NCBI GenBank assembly: GCA_013397845.1
Contig: VZTG01002908.1
Location: 151,576-215,575 of the forward strand
Source: Melanocharis versteri
Taxonomy: Eukaryota > Chordata > Aves > Passeriformes > Melanocharitidae
DNA: 64,000 nucleotides
Direction of reading: 5' to 3'
The notes under the pieces were generated by a model. That model did no database searches and was not told the DNA's origin. It worked only from the letters and a program-made list of their open reading frames with translations. Both the position numbers and the translations under genes were made by a program. The stretch's first letter is position 1; each line of letters begins with the position of its first letter. Of the stretch, positions 50,359 through 64,000 are shown piece by piece.

Positions 50359-53300
50359 GTTTCTTTTTCCTTTCTGTGATACGTCTGCGTTCACATGGCC
50401 ACAGTATGAGATCAGTAGAACCCCAGTCTATGGACGTGCTTTGTGTAGCGACCGGGAGGACTTCAAGGCTGGATTTAAAACCTGAAAAAACGGGGCAAGG
50501 ATACCTTGTGAAAGGACAGAAGTTTGGCAGATACGGGGAACTCGGACTTCAAGCGTACCTGAAGTGGTGCTTAAAGTTTTATTAGTCCGTATTCCAGGGT
50601 TAAAGTCTCATTTTAACAACATCATTCAAGAATTTCAGAGCAGGAAGTGAAAGATAGGGTATTGAGCTGAAAGCACAGGAGGAATTTAGGCTCCACAGGT
50701 TGGAATTTGCTTGAGAGGCTGAGGCCAACAACCATAACTCTTGTGCAAAATGTTTTATGTTTTGGACCATGCAGTGACAAAAGACTAAAAAACCAATTGC
50801 TCATTGCAGGAGTTGGAACAACATTGGGACTGGGTGGGTGTTTTTCAGTAAAAAGCTGGAACTCAAAACCAAGTGGTGATAACTTCTGGTATTTCCTAAT
50901 TTAGCAGAGTTATTAGGTTTTTTGCTGATCATTGGATGGTATTATTTGGGATGGAAATCTGAAGTGTGTTGCTGCATTAGCCACTCAATAAACAAGGGAT
51001 GCAGCTGCTTCATCACTGTACAAATGCAACAGTTTGTTTACTGAAGGAATAGCTTTATGTGCATTTTCTTCAACAATAAAAACAAGCCACAGCCATGGTG
51101 AAAGTCTGCAAGTGTAAGCCTTCTGTGTTTGGGTTAGAAATACATGTAATCATATCAAAACTGCCTTTTTATCTCTGTGATTTTCTTGCTTCTGGGCCTG
51201 TTTTTGTGGTCTCCTTTTTCGTCCCTTATCAACTGCTTTCAGCTTTTCCTCCTACTTCCCATTTATCCAGTTTGTTTTCCGGGGAAAGCATTTAAAATAA
51301 CTGCACCTATAATGCTTTTAACTTCCCTTGCCCACCACAGTATTCTCCCTCAGGCCCTTCACTGTTTATGGTAACTTACAGAGGCCCAATGACCCCTCAA
51401 ACAGTTGTAGTTGTCTATATTTTGACACTTATCTTTTAAAATAAACTGCTGTGTTTGTTGATGGTCATTTCTTTTTATTAAGTAGACCCTTGTTTTAATG
51501 ACAGGCCAAATTCTGTGTTCGTTCTAACTGCCACGGCTTTTTTTGGCAGAGCCAGTGAGTGACACATCAGTGGATTTTTATAATGTGGGCAATTGTCCAC
51601 CAAGAAATTGACTGTCAGTTCACATAAAAGTCAACAACAACAACAAAAAAGATATGAACAATAGTTGTGGAAACAATGGTGGTGCAACTTGTAGCAAGCA
51701 TTCCCTCTTGTGAAGAAGCATTCCTTCAGCCAAGAGAAAGAGTGGAAGCTTTGATTATTTTAATTGAAACCTTAGGCTTGGAACAGATGAAGAACCGATT
51801 CCTCCTCAACTGCCTGGGACCTTTGGTGGTACTTTTCAGGTTTTAGATTCTACTTTATATACAGTTTGCTGAAGCACAGCAATACTAGAGGAATTTTGCA
51901 CTTGCATGGGGAAAAAACCAATATTATTGGTGTTTATATCTGTCCTCCTGCCTGGTTTAAAGGTGTGTTCTGGAGAGCCTTGACAGACCAGCAGTTGCTT
52001 GAAGCTGTGCTGATCAAAGGTCACAAGAGGCTGAAGCACACAGCTATTTATGGCACCAAATAAAAGAAGATATTGGGTCTGCAGTGACACTGTGTGGTTC
52101 CTGGACCAGCAAACTGCACACAGACTTCCTGCTGGGGAATTCTTCCTGTTCCCCCAAACAAGAATCGATGCCTGCCCCTCTTTGCTCAGGCTTCTGGGGG
52201 CATTGCTGTGGCTCACCTTGTGCTACACTCTTCTGCCTGAAAAGGTTCACACACCCCAACACTGCAAATAAATGTTACCAGTTTGTCTTTGTGCAGCAGC
52301 TGTGGAAACAGAAGCATACAAGTGAGATAAATTGCTGATTAAAGAATACCCATGAGATGAAGACAGAAGTCAGAAGGCAGTCACAAATCTCACTAAGTGC
52401 TCTGAAGTAAGCATCCACACAGAGAACTGTGATAGAATTCTGGTTACTTCCCCGCTGAACACAACTGTTGGTGTGATTAGAAATTGTTGGTATGATTAGA
52501 AATGCGTTTCTGGCATCTTTAATTCAGTGTGAAAATGCGGGGAAGGGAAGCGTTTCCCTGAAGGCTTCCCTGCTCCAGCTCTGCAGCTAGCCCATCAAAC
52601 AAAAAGTGAAACCAGTTGTGAACTCGCTGAAAATGAAAAACAAAACATTCTGGTGAGGGCATTACTCAGAATTTAGAAAATCTCTATGTTGATGGGTGTG
52701 TTTAAGCCCAGTTCTTAAACTCTGGTTGACGCTGCACTGCTCCATGAGTAGACAAAAATGAAACTTACAATGCTGCTGATGCAGAGTAAAGCTGGGGAGC
52801 TTTGCAGTGGGGTAGCAGAAGGAGGAATAACAGATGAGAGAAAGCAGAATTTTTCCACAGACCCACAAAAGATCATTTTTTTCTCCTGGTTCAGCCCCTT
52901 GGATGCTGCACCACACACTGTCTACTAACGCTCAGAAAACAACAGGCTGTGTGTCAGTACTTACTCTACATATAAATTAACATTCAAAATTAGGGAAAAA
53001 AATTCCCACGGTAATGATGTATCAAAAAGTTGCAAAAACTCTCCTGGGGTGATGCTCTATCTCTCTTTTGTTGCAAATAAAGGTCAAGTGTAGACATTTC
53101 ATTTTAGTTTCTCTTGAGGTGACTGCTTTAATTACCATTCCTCACATCAATGTAAGACTTCTCGTAGTGGTAACTTTCTGTCTTTCAGCTTCTGTTTTCT
53201 GATTGTAAGAGATATAAACAGTGATGTTGGAATGGGCATAATGTCACTCTTGAAAGACTCATAGAAGCAGTTAAATCCAGTTCGTGCTCCATACTTACAG

Positions 53301-56300
53301 GTACAAAAGAATGGTTGCTTAGGTAGAAATCAGAGAGATTTTATAAGAAAAGGATTTTGTAGGGACCTGTGGTCTCTCACGTTGAGGAAATGATGGTATC
53401 TGATTAGGAATAATTCTTGTAATAAGAGAAACGTGTGGCATTTTCATGTTATTCATTTAGTTGTGCACATATGGGTTAAATGAACAACATGGACAGAAAT
53501 TCTGTGTGCCTACCAAATGCTCAGAAGATGTTGCAGAGACCATTTGTCAAAAAGTCTGTTTAGAGGCCTGAAAGAGTATCTCGTCTATCTTTTGGAGAGG
53601 GAGCAATTCAAAATATTTTTCCTGCCTCGTTCATTCCTAGCTGAACTGTCCTCAGATAAACCATGTGGTGTCCATGTGAAAAGCATCCGTCTCGCAGGAC
53701 TTGGACAGAGTTCAAAAAATTGATTTGACAACCATATGGTCCTCTTCATCTACATGAACCTTGAAGAAGTTTGACTTCCTTCCAGCCTTAAGAGTAGAGT
53801 GAGGGAAGAAGGGAAACTGTTCTTAAAACTTGTCAATGTTGTTCCTAAATGTGCTAGATGAGGACACTGTCCAAACAACCAGCAAGAAATTCTGTAGATT
53901 TGTGAACTGCTGCTATTTCCTCAGCTTTTTTCTGAATGCCTCTCTGCACACAGAGTGTTTGTCATTGCGCTGGTAGGGCTTTGAGGGAGCCTGTTGTTCA
54001 CAAACCCCATCCATCACACGTCCTACGATGGCCATTTTCTCCTCAGTAGGGTTTGTAAACACCAGCGTTGCTATGGGCGCAGCAGAACGGAAGCAGCTTG
54101 TTTTCCTAGGGCTGAGCATCCTACACCCTTCCAACCCTGATCTCCCTCCAGCCCTGAATTACATCCCTCGTGTGCTGGAGTGCCTGGTTTGTGTTGAATA
54201 TGCTGGGCTAGTCAGGAGCTTAATTAGCTAATAGCAAGCAGGAGGAATAATAACTGAGTTGTACTTCCCTTTCCAACAGTGGGCATTTCTTCGGCATTTC
54301 TTCCTCCTCTTGCTAGCAGTCTTCCTAAAATTTTGTAGGAATTAGTATCTCTTTAAAAGCCCTTTTTCCTCATTCAGGGTTTACTGAAATTGGCTGAAAG
54401 GATCAAGGGGAACTGATAGGCACAGCCAGACAACAGGATGATGTGAAACCAGTGTCATTAAGAAACCATGAGAAGTTTCAGAACTTCAAAACAGGGTAGT
54501 CTGATAGGAGAAGGGTCACCATTACGCTTTTGGAATGGAAAAAAAGAAAAAAAATGTGTGATCAGAAACAATAGGAAAATATTATTTAAGAGTAAACCAC
54601 AGATTTTGAAACAAACTTTCTAACATGATTTGAACAAAAACACAGATCTATTTCAGATCTTGTATCAATGGTTTTATCTGAGCTTTATAAAAATAGCTTC
54701 TGAGAAAGGCTTAAATCTAAACATATTTACAGGAAGGAAGTTTGCAATTTTGTGAACCCAGGGTTTTTTTCTTTCGTGTGATTAAAGATTTTCTTTTTTC
54801 AGTCTGAAGAGGGATTTCATAGCATGCAGACTAGTAGGATTTTGGAACCTTTAGTTATGTGTTTTCACTCCACGCTTCCCTTTTTTACTTTGTCCAGAAG
54901 TTTTTCTCAACTATCTACGTTTTATTGCCAGTTACCTGCAAAAATAATTCCCATTGTCCAAAAAAATTATTATTTCTCTTTTGATGAAATGGTACAATAA
55001 GCAAATGTCAGTTTACATGGATGATTTGTAAAGGCCAAATTTTGATAACTGCTATTGCTGTTCCATTATCTCTCTGTGACAGGTCACTTCAGAACATAAT
55101 GCAGATTAACTGCATGCCATGCTGTATTTTATGTAGCCCTGTAGCCCTTCTGAGAGATTACATTAAAATATGTTGGATAAATGTGAAGTAACTCATACTA
55201 GGACTTTTGCAGCAGTAGTGTTATTTTAGCTGGAAGGTTCACAGTAGTAATAATGTTTGAGCAATAGCTCATTCTTTGTAGCCATAACGGTATAAGGCAG
55301 TAAGCAAGACAGAACTTGTAAAGAGGGGCAATATCTTTTATTAGATCTGAAAACAGGCTTGTATGCATCAAAGCTTGTCTGTTTTTACTAGACGTATCAG
55401 TTGGTCTACTGAAACAATATTTAAGTAGGTCCTTTATCATCCAGAGGCAATCTGCTTTTTTTCAGCACGCTAGTTCTTTTCCATTTATTTTTTTTCTATC
55501 CCATTATTTTGGGAAGGTAAATATGATTCAGAATCTAAATGTGTGAAAATAACATCAACGGATGAAAGCTAAAGTTTATGCTGTAAACAGAGCTTTATTT
55601 CTGTGGTTTGACTTTTGAATATCATGCAAAATGCTCTTTAGAAGTCCGATTAACTTGTCACTACTCCTGTAGTTTGCACTGCTCTCAGTTACAAATTAAG
55701 ACCAAATGGACAAATCTGATATCTACAAGTTAATTTTCTTTTTGAAATGTAAACTACTGTAATTCTGGAGTTCTTCTGCTTTTAAAGTTATTGCTGGTTA
55801 TTTCCAATGTTAAAATGAGAATCAAATTTCGTACCATAACATCCTTTTAATTATTTGCTTTCTCCTTGTGTTTCTATTTTTGTTTATATTTTACATGCTC
55901 ATGGTTAGATGTACTTCTGGTTGTTTTAAATCTATAACAGAAAATCTTAACAACTTTAACAAAAATATAAAACAAAACAAAAATGGACAAAATAATGTAT
56001 TTTATCTTCCCAGAGACAAGGTAATTATTACTTTATTTTCTGAAATGACAGAAAAAATCTAAAGTCATCCATGTTTTGTGCTCTTCTTTTTTTTTTCCTC
56101 TCAGTAAGATGGACCAAATTGCCAGCAGTCCTTGAGGATTTTAATTTGTGACTACTTATCATTACAAAAGACTAATTCCTTATTCTTCTCAGGTGGAGAA
56201 TCCAACTGAAGTCCACAGATTAATGCCACTAATAGTATTAATTTCACCAAGTAATAGTAGACTTTGAAGTTTTCCCTGAACCTTAATTCGAGGAATGTTA

Positions 56301-56760
56301 CGAGTATCAAAACCATATGGCTGAAAGATTGCGGCCGACTGCACAGCTCTAGCCTCTGCTTAGTGGGCTAAATCCATCAGAAGTCTGTCTCTATTTCAAA
56401 GGAGAGTGAGGCTCCTAACATGTTAAATAATACTCATTTCAGCTGGACCCATCTCTCTGGGCTGTAAGCACCTACAAATGGGGCACCGTGTCTCAGAGGT
56501 GCGCTCCTGGCATCTCTGGGCAGGCCATGGGGAAAGGCAGCACTCCCTGAGCGCAGCTCGCCCCATTCCACCTTTCCCCTCCGGAGCTGCTTTCCTTTCT
56601 CCAGTAGCTGCAGAGAAAAAGTGAACGGCTATGTAACTTTCAGCCTGGCAATGTTAGGTGAAATGAAATTTGGGTTCTCAACAAGCGGGGTTTCTTCCCA
56701 GAAGTGAGTTTTGCAGCTGCAAGCACGATGAGCAATGGCCCGCTTAGCCAGGAGGAAGCC
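50359..56760. other. Intergenic DNA upstream of USP9X, proximal part
   Basis: I could not support a gene. Two AATAAA signals occur at about 52056 and 52268 on the plus strand, which would suit a divergent non-coding transcript, but nothing else supports one. A patch at 53913-54230 is open on both strands and GC-richer, without recognisable homology. Confidence 0.7.
52466..52503. repeat. Two tandem copies of a 19-bp unit
   Basis: TGTTGGTGTGATTAGAAAT is followed directly by the same unit with one G-to-A change. It lies in the upstream intergenic DNA. Confidence 0.85.
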
Positions 56761-57799
56761 TGTGCTGGGTTTGTGGGGCCCGGTTTGGTGCTGAGGGGGC
56801 TGCAGGGGTGGCTGCTGTGAGGAGCTGCTGGAAGCTTCCCCTGTGTCCTACGGAGCCAACACCGGCCAGCTCCGAGACAGACCAGCTGCTGGCCAGGGCT
56901 CAGCCCGTCAGCGATGGTGGGAACACCTCTGGCGTGACTTAGCTAAGAGAGGGAAAAGAACCCTGTTCAACAAAGAGAGGAGTGAGGATGTGTGAGAGCA
57001 ACAGCCCTGCAGACACCAAGGTCAGTGAAGAAGGAGGGGCAGGAGCTGCTCCAGGTGTCAGAACCAAGATTCCCCTGCAGCCCATGGAGGGCATGGGGAT
57101 GCAGAGATCCACCTGCAGCCCACGGAGGACCCCATGCTGGAGCAGGTGGATACCCACAGGAGGCTGAGACCCCGTGGGAAGCTGCACAGGAGCGGGCTCC
57201 TGGTGGGAGCTGTGACCCCATGGAGAGAGGAGTCCATGCTGGAGCAGGTTTGTTGGCAGGACTTGTGATCCCGTGGGGGCCCCATGTTGGAGCAGACTGT
57301 TCCCAAAGGACTGCACCCCAAGGGAGGATTCCACACTGGAGCAATTCATGAAGAACTGCAGCCCACGGGAAGAACCTGTGTTGGAGCAGGGAAGAGCTTG
57401 GAAGTCCTCCCCCTGAGGAGGAAGTAGTGGTAGAGACAATGTGCAGTGAACTGACCACAGTCCCCATCTCCTGTCCCTCTGCGCTGCTTAGGGGAGGAGG
57501 TAGAGAAGATCAGGAGTGAAGCTGAGCCCAGGAAGAAGAGAGGGGTGGGGGGAAAGTGCTTTCTAAGTTTTGAGTTTGTTTCTCATTACCCTACTCTGAT
57601 TTGATTGGTGATAAATTAAAGTAATTTCCCGAAGTTGAGCCTGTTTTGCCTGTGACAGTAACTGGTGAGTGATCTCTCCCTGTCCTCGTCTCACACATCA
57701 ACCTCGTGGTGTATTTTCTCTCCCCTGCCCAGCTGAGGAGGGCAGTGACAGAGTGGCTTTGGTGGGCACCAGGCGCCCAGGCAGGGTCAGCCCACCACA
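56761..57799 (+). mobile_element. Long avian ERV LTR (about 1 kb) with internal repeats
   Basis: The element starts with TGTGCTGGGTTTGTGGGGCC and ends GGGTCAGCCCACCACA. The 3' part carries AATAAATT-like and GTGAGTGATCTCTCCCTGTC segments that I associate with an abundant avian ERVL-type LTR. Inside, a CTGGAGCAG-type core recurs at 57137, 57239, 57287, 57336 and 57381; the last four are 45-49 bp apart. The class assignment is from memory, and no target duplication is obvious. Confidence 0.7.
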
Positions 57800-60700
57800 G
57801 TTTTCCCCAGGCAGCACACAGACAGCAAGTGGGTCACAAACTGCCCGGGCCACAGGAAGAGAAATGTGCTGCCGGAGCATCTGAAGTGCTCAGGGAGCAG
57901 ATAGAAGGAGTGCTGCCTGTAGTGGGCTTCATGACAACCACTTATCTGTTTTACCAGACGTAGATGACGTGCCACAGCAGCCAATGAGAGAGAGAGATGG
58001 GGTGAGAAAAGCAGTGTGATAATGGGAGTCTGACCACAAACAATTCTTTCCAGGAATGGTTTCTTTAACTTATCCTAAACAATGGGCTACACTGTCCAAG
58101 TATTACCTACATGGTACTTGAAAACCCTCATTCTAATAGCAAACAGCTGTTTGATTGTTCCACATTTATGCCCTTTGCTTAGTTTGTGGGCATTTGTGTG
58201 GTTCCGGATTTGGTCAGCTGTTCTTCTGGCTCATCTTCTAAGTGAGTCTGTCCTGCACATGAAGATCCTCACTGCTTGACTTCACTATTGCTCATTTCTC
58301 TTCTTGAAAGGCTTAATTCATTTTATGAGGGAGTAGAAATTACAAAGCGACCATTGCTTCATGTGTAGATTGAAAACTTTGTGTCCAAATTGTTCTTGGG
58401 AGCCACACATAAATTTATTCTTCAAAGAATTGCTTTAAAATTTTCAAGTGGACTCAGGGAATGCAGGGCTTATCACACTACACACATTTTTCAGGTGTAG
58501 AATCTTGGAGTTCCCCTAAGAGTGCTGAATTTAACTGCTGATGGTTCTTGCAAGAACAAATAAATTACAGACTACCTCAGTCTCATACATGTGAAGAATT
58601 CATCAAGATCATACCTGGGTTTTTTTCAGTTTCTACATGTGGCTGATCAGTTTTTGCATACCTTTAGTGGTGTGCAAAGGTCATCCTTCAAAGTTATACA
58701 GATGCCCTCAATGGCAAAATTTAGTATCAAGTATTTTAAGTCATGTCAGTATATCTTACTATCTGGGATAAGCACCTGATTAATTCAAAACCTTCTGGAA
58801 AAGAGTTTTCTCAAACTCTGTTTATTTTCTGGAAGGAATATTGTTTCCTCACTATTTAATCTCCTAGTGAAAGTCCAAAAAGGGACATGAGAAGTTGAAG
58901 ATTGCTATTGCAACACTACTGAAGTTAACTTGGAGCACATTTACAGACTTCATGTTGTCTTCATGTTATACAGAGAGACAGCAACAGAAGCAGAGAAACA
59001 AGAAGAAAGGCATTGTTTCCTTTCTCATTTCCCTTTCTTGTGTTCATAAAAGACCATCTAAATTTCTGATTAATAATATTTACACTCATATTGGCTGGAT
59101 ACAAAAATGTAAAGTAAGAAAAAGTTGCTGGTTTTTGATGAATATTGTTTGGAATATCTCCAACTTCATACACCAGGATATGACACACTGGATTTTGAAT
59201 GTGCTAGAAAGCTCTGTTATTCTTGCTTAATCCCTGATTCCTTTATCTGATGAAAGAAAAATACAAGCTAAAAGTTGTAGCTTATATAAAATCTGAAGCT
59301 TAATAAATATTACAATTACCTACATAACTGTTTCCCACGTAGCTGTAACACGCCAGCATATTTTCCTCTCTTCTGACACATCTCTTAAGGAAGTTTCTCT
59401 CACTAAAACCTACTGGGGAGTAAAGGGAAAAAAATTACTTACCATTAAGTGCATTACTCAGCTTCTATGAATGCAAAATTTTAAAGCCAACTGTCTTGTA
59501 CACGCAGAAAAAGACTATTATTCTTGCCTAAGTAAACACCACATATTCACTTAGGAAACAACTCCATATTAGTGTGGAAATATCATTTAAAACACATAGC
59601 AAATGAAAGTGTATAAGAGCCTTGCAGCTTGTCACAAAGCACTCACTGCCTGATCGGCTCAACCAAGATGTGGAAAATTTCAAAGACAGGAGGCAACTTC
59701 TCCTCCCAGATTCTCACTTCACTAATTACCTTTGACTTGTTATTCCTTCCATGTATGCAGAGAACTTTGACTTCACAGAGATCCCCAGCACTGCAAGATG
59801 AAATAATCTGTAAATTCTGTTCTTTTGTACAGCAGAAATGGGTTATGTATTAAACACAGGCAAATTACAGTTAAAAGATCTATCCTATGGTAATCAAAAT
59901 ATGAGCTATCAGTGTCAATTTTATTAGAAGTATTAAATAAATATATAGAAGTGTTTAATGCATTGGTACAACTGTACAGCTGTTCACATAGGAATAAATG
60001 TGAAAAAACCCACACAGCCTTCAGTCCCTCCCTGTCATACATGTGTATGCAGTGTATTGTTAAATGATGGACATATTGTGCATGCTTAATTAAAAACTAA
60101 GAAATAACTATAAAATATAGTATGGCTTTTTTAACACCTTAACGAGGCGTAGATATATTGATTGTGGAACATCAGGTAAAGATTGTGTGGGTTATTTTGC
60201 TGCAGCTACGAGGCTCGTAGGGAGAGGAAATAATTTTCTAACATGCCAACAGTCATAGCTGAAGAATTCAGAAAAGATCTCAGACACACAAAGCCATTGT
60301 TCTGAAACAAAAGCAACAGATTTCAAAGATCTGGGGGCTGGACTGGATGATCTTTAAAGATCCCTTCCAACACAAACTATTCCATGATTCTATGAGTCTG
60401 TAAGATAAAGATGAATGGAGGATGATGGCTCAGAGCTTAGCTGAGTATGTACCAATTTGATTATTTGGGTTAGTTATGGTGCTTAATAGTGCAGGTGATG
60501 GGTCCCTGTGAAGAATGGGGCTCCTCACTGCAGGAGAAAGGAGGATGCATGAGAGATGGAGAAATTTCAGGCTTGCTCCCTCCTGGGGCGAAAAAAATGA
60601 GAGAGACTTGTACTCTATAACCCGTACAGCATGGAGAGGTTAGCAGTGGACAAGAGAGTTTACAAAAGGTCAGAAATATATCTCTGAAAAGCCTCTTATT

Positions 60701-63700
60701 TCTGGGATTGCTCACAGTTATAAAAGAGTCCATAGTTACCAGGCTCATCCTCGGGAGGTTTCCCCTGAGGGTCCAGACTGAAGGATTAGGATGAAATGAC
60801 CCTTTCGAGAAACAACTACAGACTGCCAAGTAGGTGTTTCTTCCCCTACGGGCATTTTGTGTGAATTCTTCCTGAGTCACAATGGTTATTTACTTGACTT
60901 TCTTGCAGTCATGCACTGGAGGAAACATATCACATTCTTGGACACTCAGGGATAGGATTCAAGATTGTTCTGCTGTAGTTGGTATTTCCTCTGCAGTGGT
61001 AGTGGGCAAGAGTTGCTGAGTTTCACATTGTTTGACTGGGTGCAGTCTGGATGTGACTGGTTTACTTTAGGCTGTGAGTTTTCTTCTGCTCACACACTTG
61101 GTGGGACTGGAGAACTGTTTGAAGGTAAGGATGGACAGCTCTGTCCATCTTTGCAAGTAAAAGCTCCTCCTCTGTGGAATGTTAGAACTTAAGGATTTTC
61201 TGCATAGATTACGAGGCAGAATAGTATGCAACAATCAGAAGTGTATCACCAACTGGAACTCCTCACACTGAGTGTCTCTTTAAAATAAAACTTATTACTT
61301 TAAAGAGCTATTTCTGCTTAAGAGTAAAAGAAAAACAAAGGGGTTTGCTTAAAATCACCAGCTTCACTCCTGATGTATTTTTGGCAGTGGTAAAACTTAT
61401 GAGAACAGTATGTAACATGAAAAAAGTTCACCTTCCCAATAAGAAATGAGATAATGCAGAAGAAAAGCTCGTAATAAGTAACAAATGCAAAGGGTAAATA
61501 TCTCTAATGCAACCAGCAAGAAAGTTTGTTTCATTTTTCTTTATCCTGGAGAATTCATTCCAAGATCATAAAAGGAAATGCATCAGGTTTTGCCTTCCTA
61601 TTAACTAAAGCATTAAAATCATAATGTGATGGACTTGCAGATGACAAAATTTCCTCTCTTAAAATGTAAAAGCTCAAAATGTTGGGTACTAGCGAGGAAC
61701 TGAAGAACAAACAAACAAACAGAAAAAAAACCCCACAGCATATCTCTACATGCTGGAGTAGGACTCTGAGAATCTTGGTTTGAAAGTGGATGAACATTTG
61801 AAAGATCTAAGAAGTTGTCTTAACAGATGGGATTTGGCTTGGAAAGGGGAAGAGTATTATGAAAATACAAACATATAATATTTCATGCTGTGTCACGAGT
61901 GCATTCCAGTTTAAACAAAAATTCAAATGGTCTTCAACAAATGTACAACAAACAGATCATGAAATCAAACTCAAAAATAGTTACAATTTTTTAAAAATCA
62001 CTGTCTGGATTAATTAATTACCTCTAGGAAGGCTGTTTAATACATGAAGATGTTTCTCATCCTTAAAGGCCAGTTTAAAATGTTACATTGGGAAAAGCTG
62101 CTAAATAAAGAAAAAGTACTAGAAAAGAAAGGGTTCATTTCTTCCTTCTGTGTAGACTAGGAGGATATGGTATCAAGAACATTGTACAAGACCTAGAAAA
62201 TTGAGTTTCTGAGAGTCTGACTGCTAAGATCATTCAGTCCCCAAGCCCGTGGGAAGACTATTCAGCCATGAGTAGACTGTGTCACTGTTTTCATATCTTA
62301 TCTGTGAGGAGCCAGCTCAACTCACGAGCATTTGCAAAAACTGGAATGTGCTACAAGGATGCCAGAGGGACTCTTGAGTCTGCAACAGTTCTGCCACTGG
62401 GTTTTCCTGTCTGTGGTGTCAGGCTCAGGCTGTCCTAGGTAGTGGAGACCTGGTGGCATAAGGAATATATCATGTGGATAAGGTTGGTGCTATTAATCCT
62501 CTTGTTATTATAACCTAAACCCCATATTATTAGCTGACATGTGGTGAATGATTCCTAATCTGTTAATCTAACATGATTTAAAGGGATGATAAAAATAGTG
62601 TGTTGCTTTACAGCCATTCATTTATGGAAAGTAAACTTTATCTAGTGCACAAAAATGAGGGTGGTTAATTCCAGGCTTACATTTCACACACCCCAGTTCT
62701 TAGAATTTATGTCTTTTAAAATAAAATATTAAGATGCTGTGATTCTATAACATGTTTTGGTGGTTTTACTGAATCATTGTAGGAAATATTGATTTAGGCA
62801 ACTAAGTCTCCAGAGATAAAATTAGGCACTGAGGAACAAACTCTGCCTACAAAAACAAAATCAGACATATTTAAAAGTATAATAGTGCTTGTATTAGAGA
62901 TTTAGAATGGTAGTTTTCTGATGCTTTATTGAATATTTTTATTCTGTTTGGAGGCTGGACATTTCAGAAGTTTTTTGTAGGAATCTTAGCACCGCAATGA
63001 TGGCTGAGCTAAGTCACTGGTTCTTCAAGAGTTTAACTGCTTTGATCTGTCAGATGTGACTTCCTGGGTACAATCTGGAGGACAAAGGTTTGGGTTCTGC
63101 ATCAGGATCCTGCTGCCCATCACATCTACCAGCCACGTCCAGGACATACCTGAGAACACCATTGACACAATACTGGGAAAAGACTGTTATAATTTGTTCT
63201 AAAAGGGTTACTTTTCATCCACTGACATATAAATGAATGAATATTTTAAATTGTCATCGGCGCGCACTTAAGCATATTATTAGCCTTTGCTGAATAGTTT
63301 TATTAGTGACATTTTATATTCTCTGTTGTGAGCAATATAAATATGAGGGTTTTTTTTGCTTATGATAAAGGCCTTTTCTTCAAGAATAACCTTCTTTAGC
63401 ATATGTTAGAAATGGGGTGACAAGTTAGGATAAGAACCAACCAATCTCAGTTTCTGTATGTGGTGAAATAACTCCTAACAGGCATCTTTGCTTTCAGCCT
63501 ACTTTTGTCTGCCTACAAAGAACTTTGCTTGTCAAGAATTGTAGGTACCTACTCTTCAAGTGGAAAGAATAGCTGGCCTCCAGCCTCCCACAGGGAGAGC
63601 TGAGAATTAAAAAGATCTTTTAGAGAACCTAAGAATGGCTTTAGCCCCTTCAGCAGCCGAATAAGGTTTTATAATAGAAGTGCAAACACACGTGCTGCAA

Positions 63701-64000
63701 CTCTCAGTGAAAAGCTGTCATGATAGCACAGTATTTGCAATCTAAACCTCAGCTTTTCCAGGCATTCTCCTGCACTTTGTAAGTGCTTTTGACGTACAAA
63801 TAATTTCTGGCGTAGCTCTTCATAATTCTTGACGAATATTTGAAAATTGTAATCTCCCGTTACGAATGTGGATGAAATGGGTGTGCTGGGAGCTTTCCCC
63901 TCAGTACACAGTGTACAGCAGAATGGGCAGGGGCTGCTGAAATGAGCTACAGAACTGCTGGCAGTGAGCATCACACGCTGTAGGCAGGTGTGCACCTGGC
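57800..64000. other. Intergenic DNA upstream of USP9X, distal part
   Basis: Mostly AT-rich with one CR1 tail at 60331. A 108-codon minus-strand frame at 63669-63995 reaches almost to the window edge and cannot be judged without the neighbouring sequence. Confidence 0.7.
60331..60394 (+). mobile_element. CR1 LINE 3' end fragment, upstream of USP9X
   Basis: GGCTGGACTGGATGATCTTT and GATCCCTTCCAACACAAACT are followed by a terminal CCATGATTCTATGA tail, matching the CR1 3' end. It is about 64 bp long. Confidence 0.78.

Noticed and set aside
53913..54231. GC-richer patch open on both strands
   Set aside because: No splice structure or known protein could be recognised. It could be a conserved non-coding element, but I have no comparison.
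56939..57467. Two overlapping 166-codon minus-strand frames
   Set aside because: They are antisense readings of the repeat array inside the LTR, with no host-gene character.
63669..63995. A 108-codon minus-strand frame at the window edge
   Set aside because: I recognise no family, and the sequence beyond 64000 is needed to tell a terminal exon from a chance frame.

Overview
The window is vertebrate nuclear DNA, almost certainly from a bird. It carries the 5' quarter of one split gene, USP9X, read on the minus strand. The bird call rests on many CR1-type LINE fragments and on long terminal repeats (LTRs) resembling avian ERVL-like families. Nothing prokaryotic is present: no operons, tRNAs, rRNAs or CRISPR arrays. 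From general knowledge, avian USP9X lies on an autosome matching the added part of the mammalian X, but the sequence itself does not show the chromosome.

Layout. Positions 1-25,726 hold thirteen USP9X coding exons (exon 14 down to exon 2), running from high to low coordinates. They encode residues 1-632 of a protein of about 2,550 residues. All exon joins conserve frame, and all introns are GT-AG. Exon 2 holds the start codon (25,566-25,568), an in-frame upstream stop and two short upstream ORFs. Positions 25,727 to about 49,490 form a large AT-rich first intron with four clear CR1 fragments in mixed orientation. Positions of about 48,870-50,230 form a CpG island. It should contain the untranslated first exon and the promoter, with two perfect cyclic-AMP response elements 23 bp apart; it is interrupted by a 31-bp assembly gap. 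Positions 50,230-64,000 are upstream sequence with no gene I can support, two CR1 3' ends and a 1-kb LTR with internal minisatellite-like repeats.

The encoded part is the disordered N-terminus and the start of the alpha-helical armadillo-like scaffold. The ubiquitin-like and cysteine-protease domains lie off the low-coordinate edge.

No new biological system was found. The more interesting points are a CR1 LINE inserted inside an LTR in intron 2, two overlapping upstream ORFs in exon 2, the paired CREs, and a locally divergent stretch in exon 6. Repeat family names and ortholog comparisons come from memory, without a database search.
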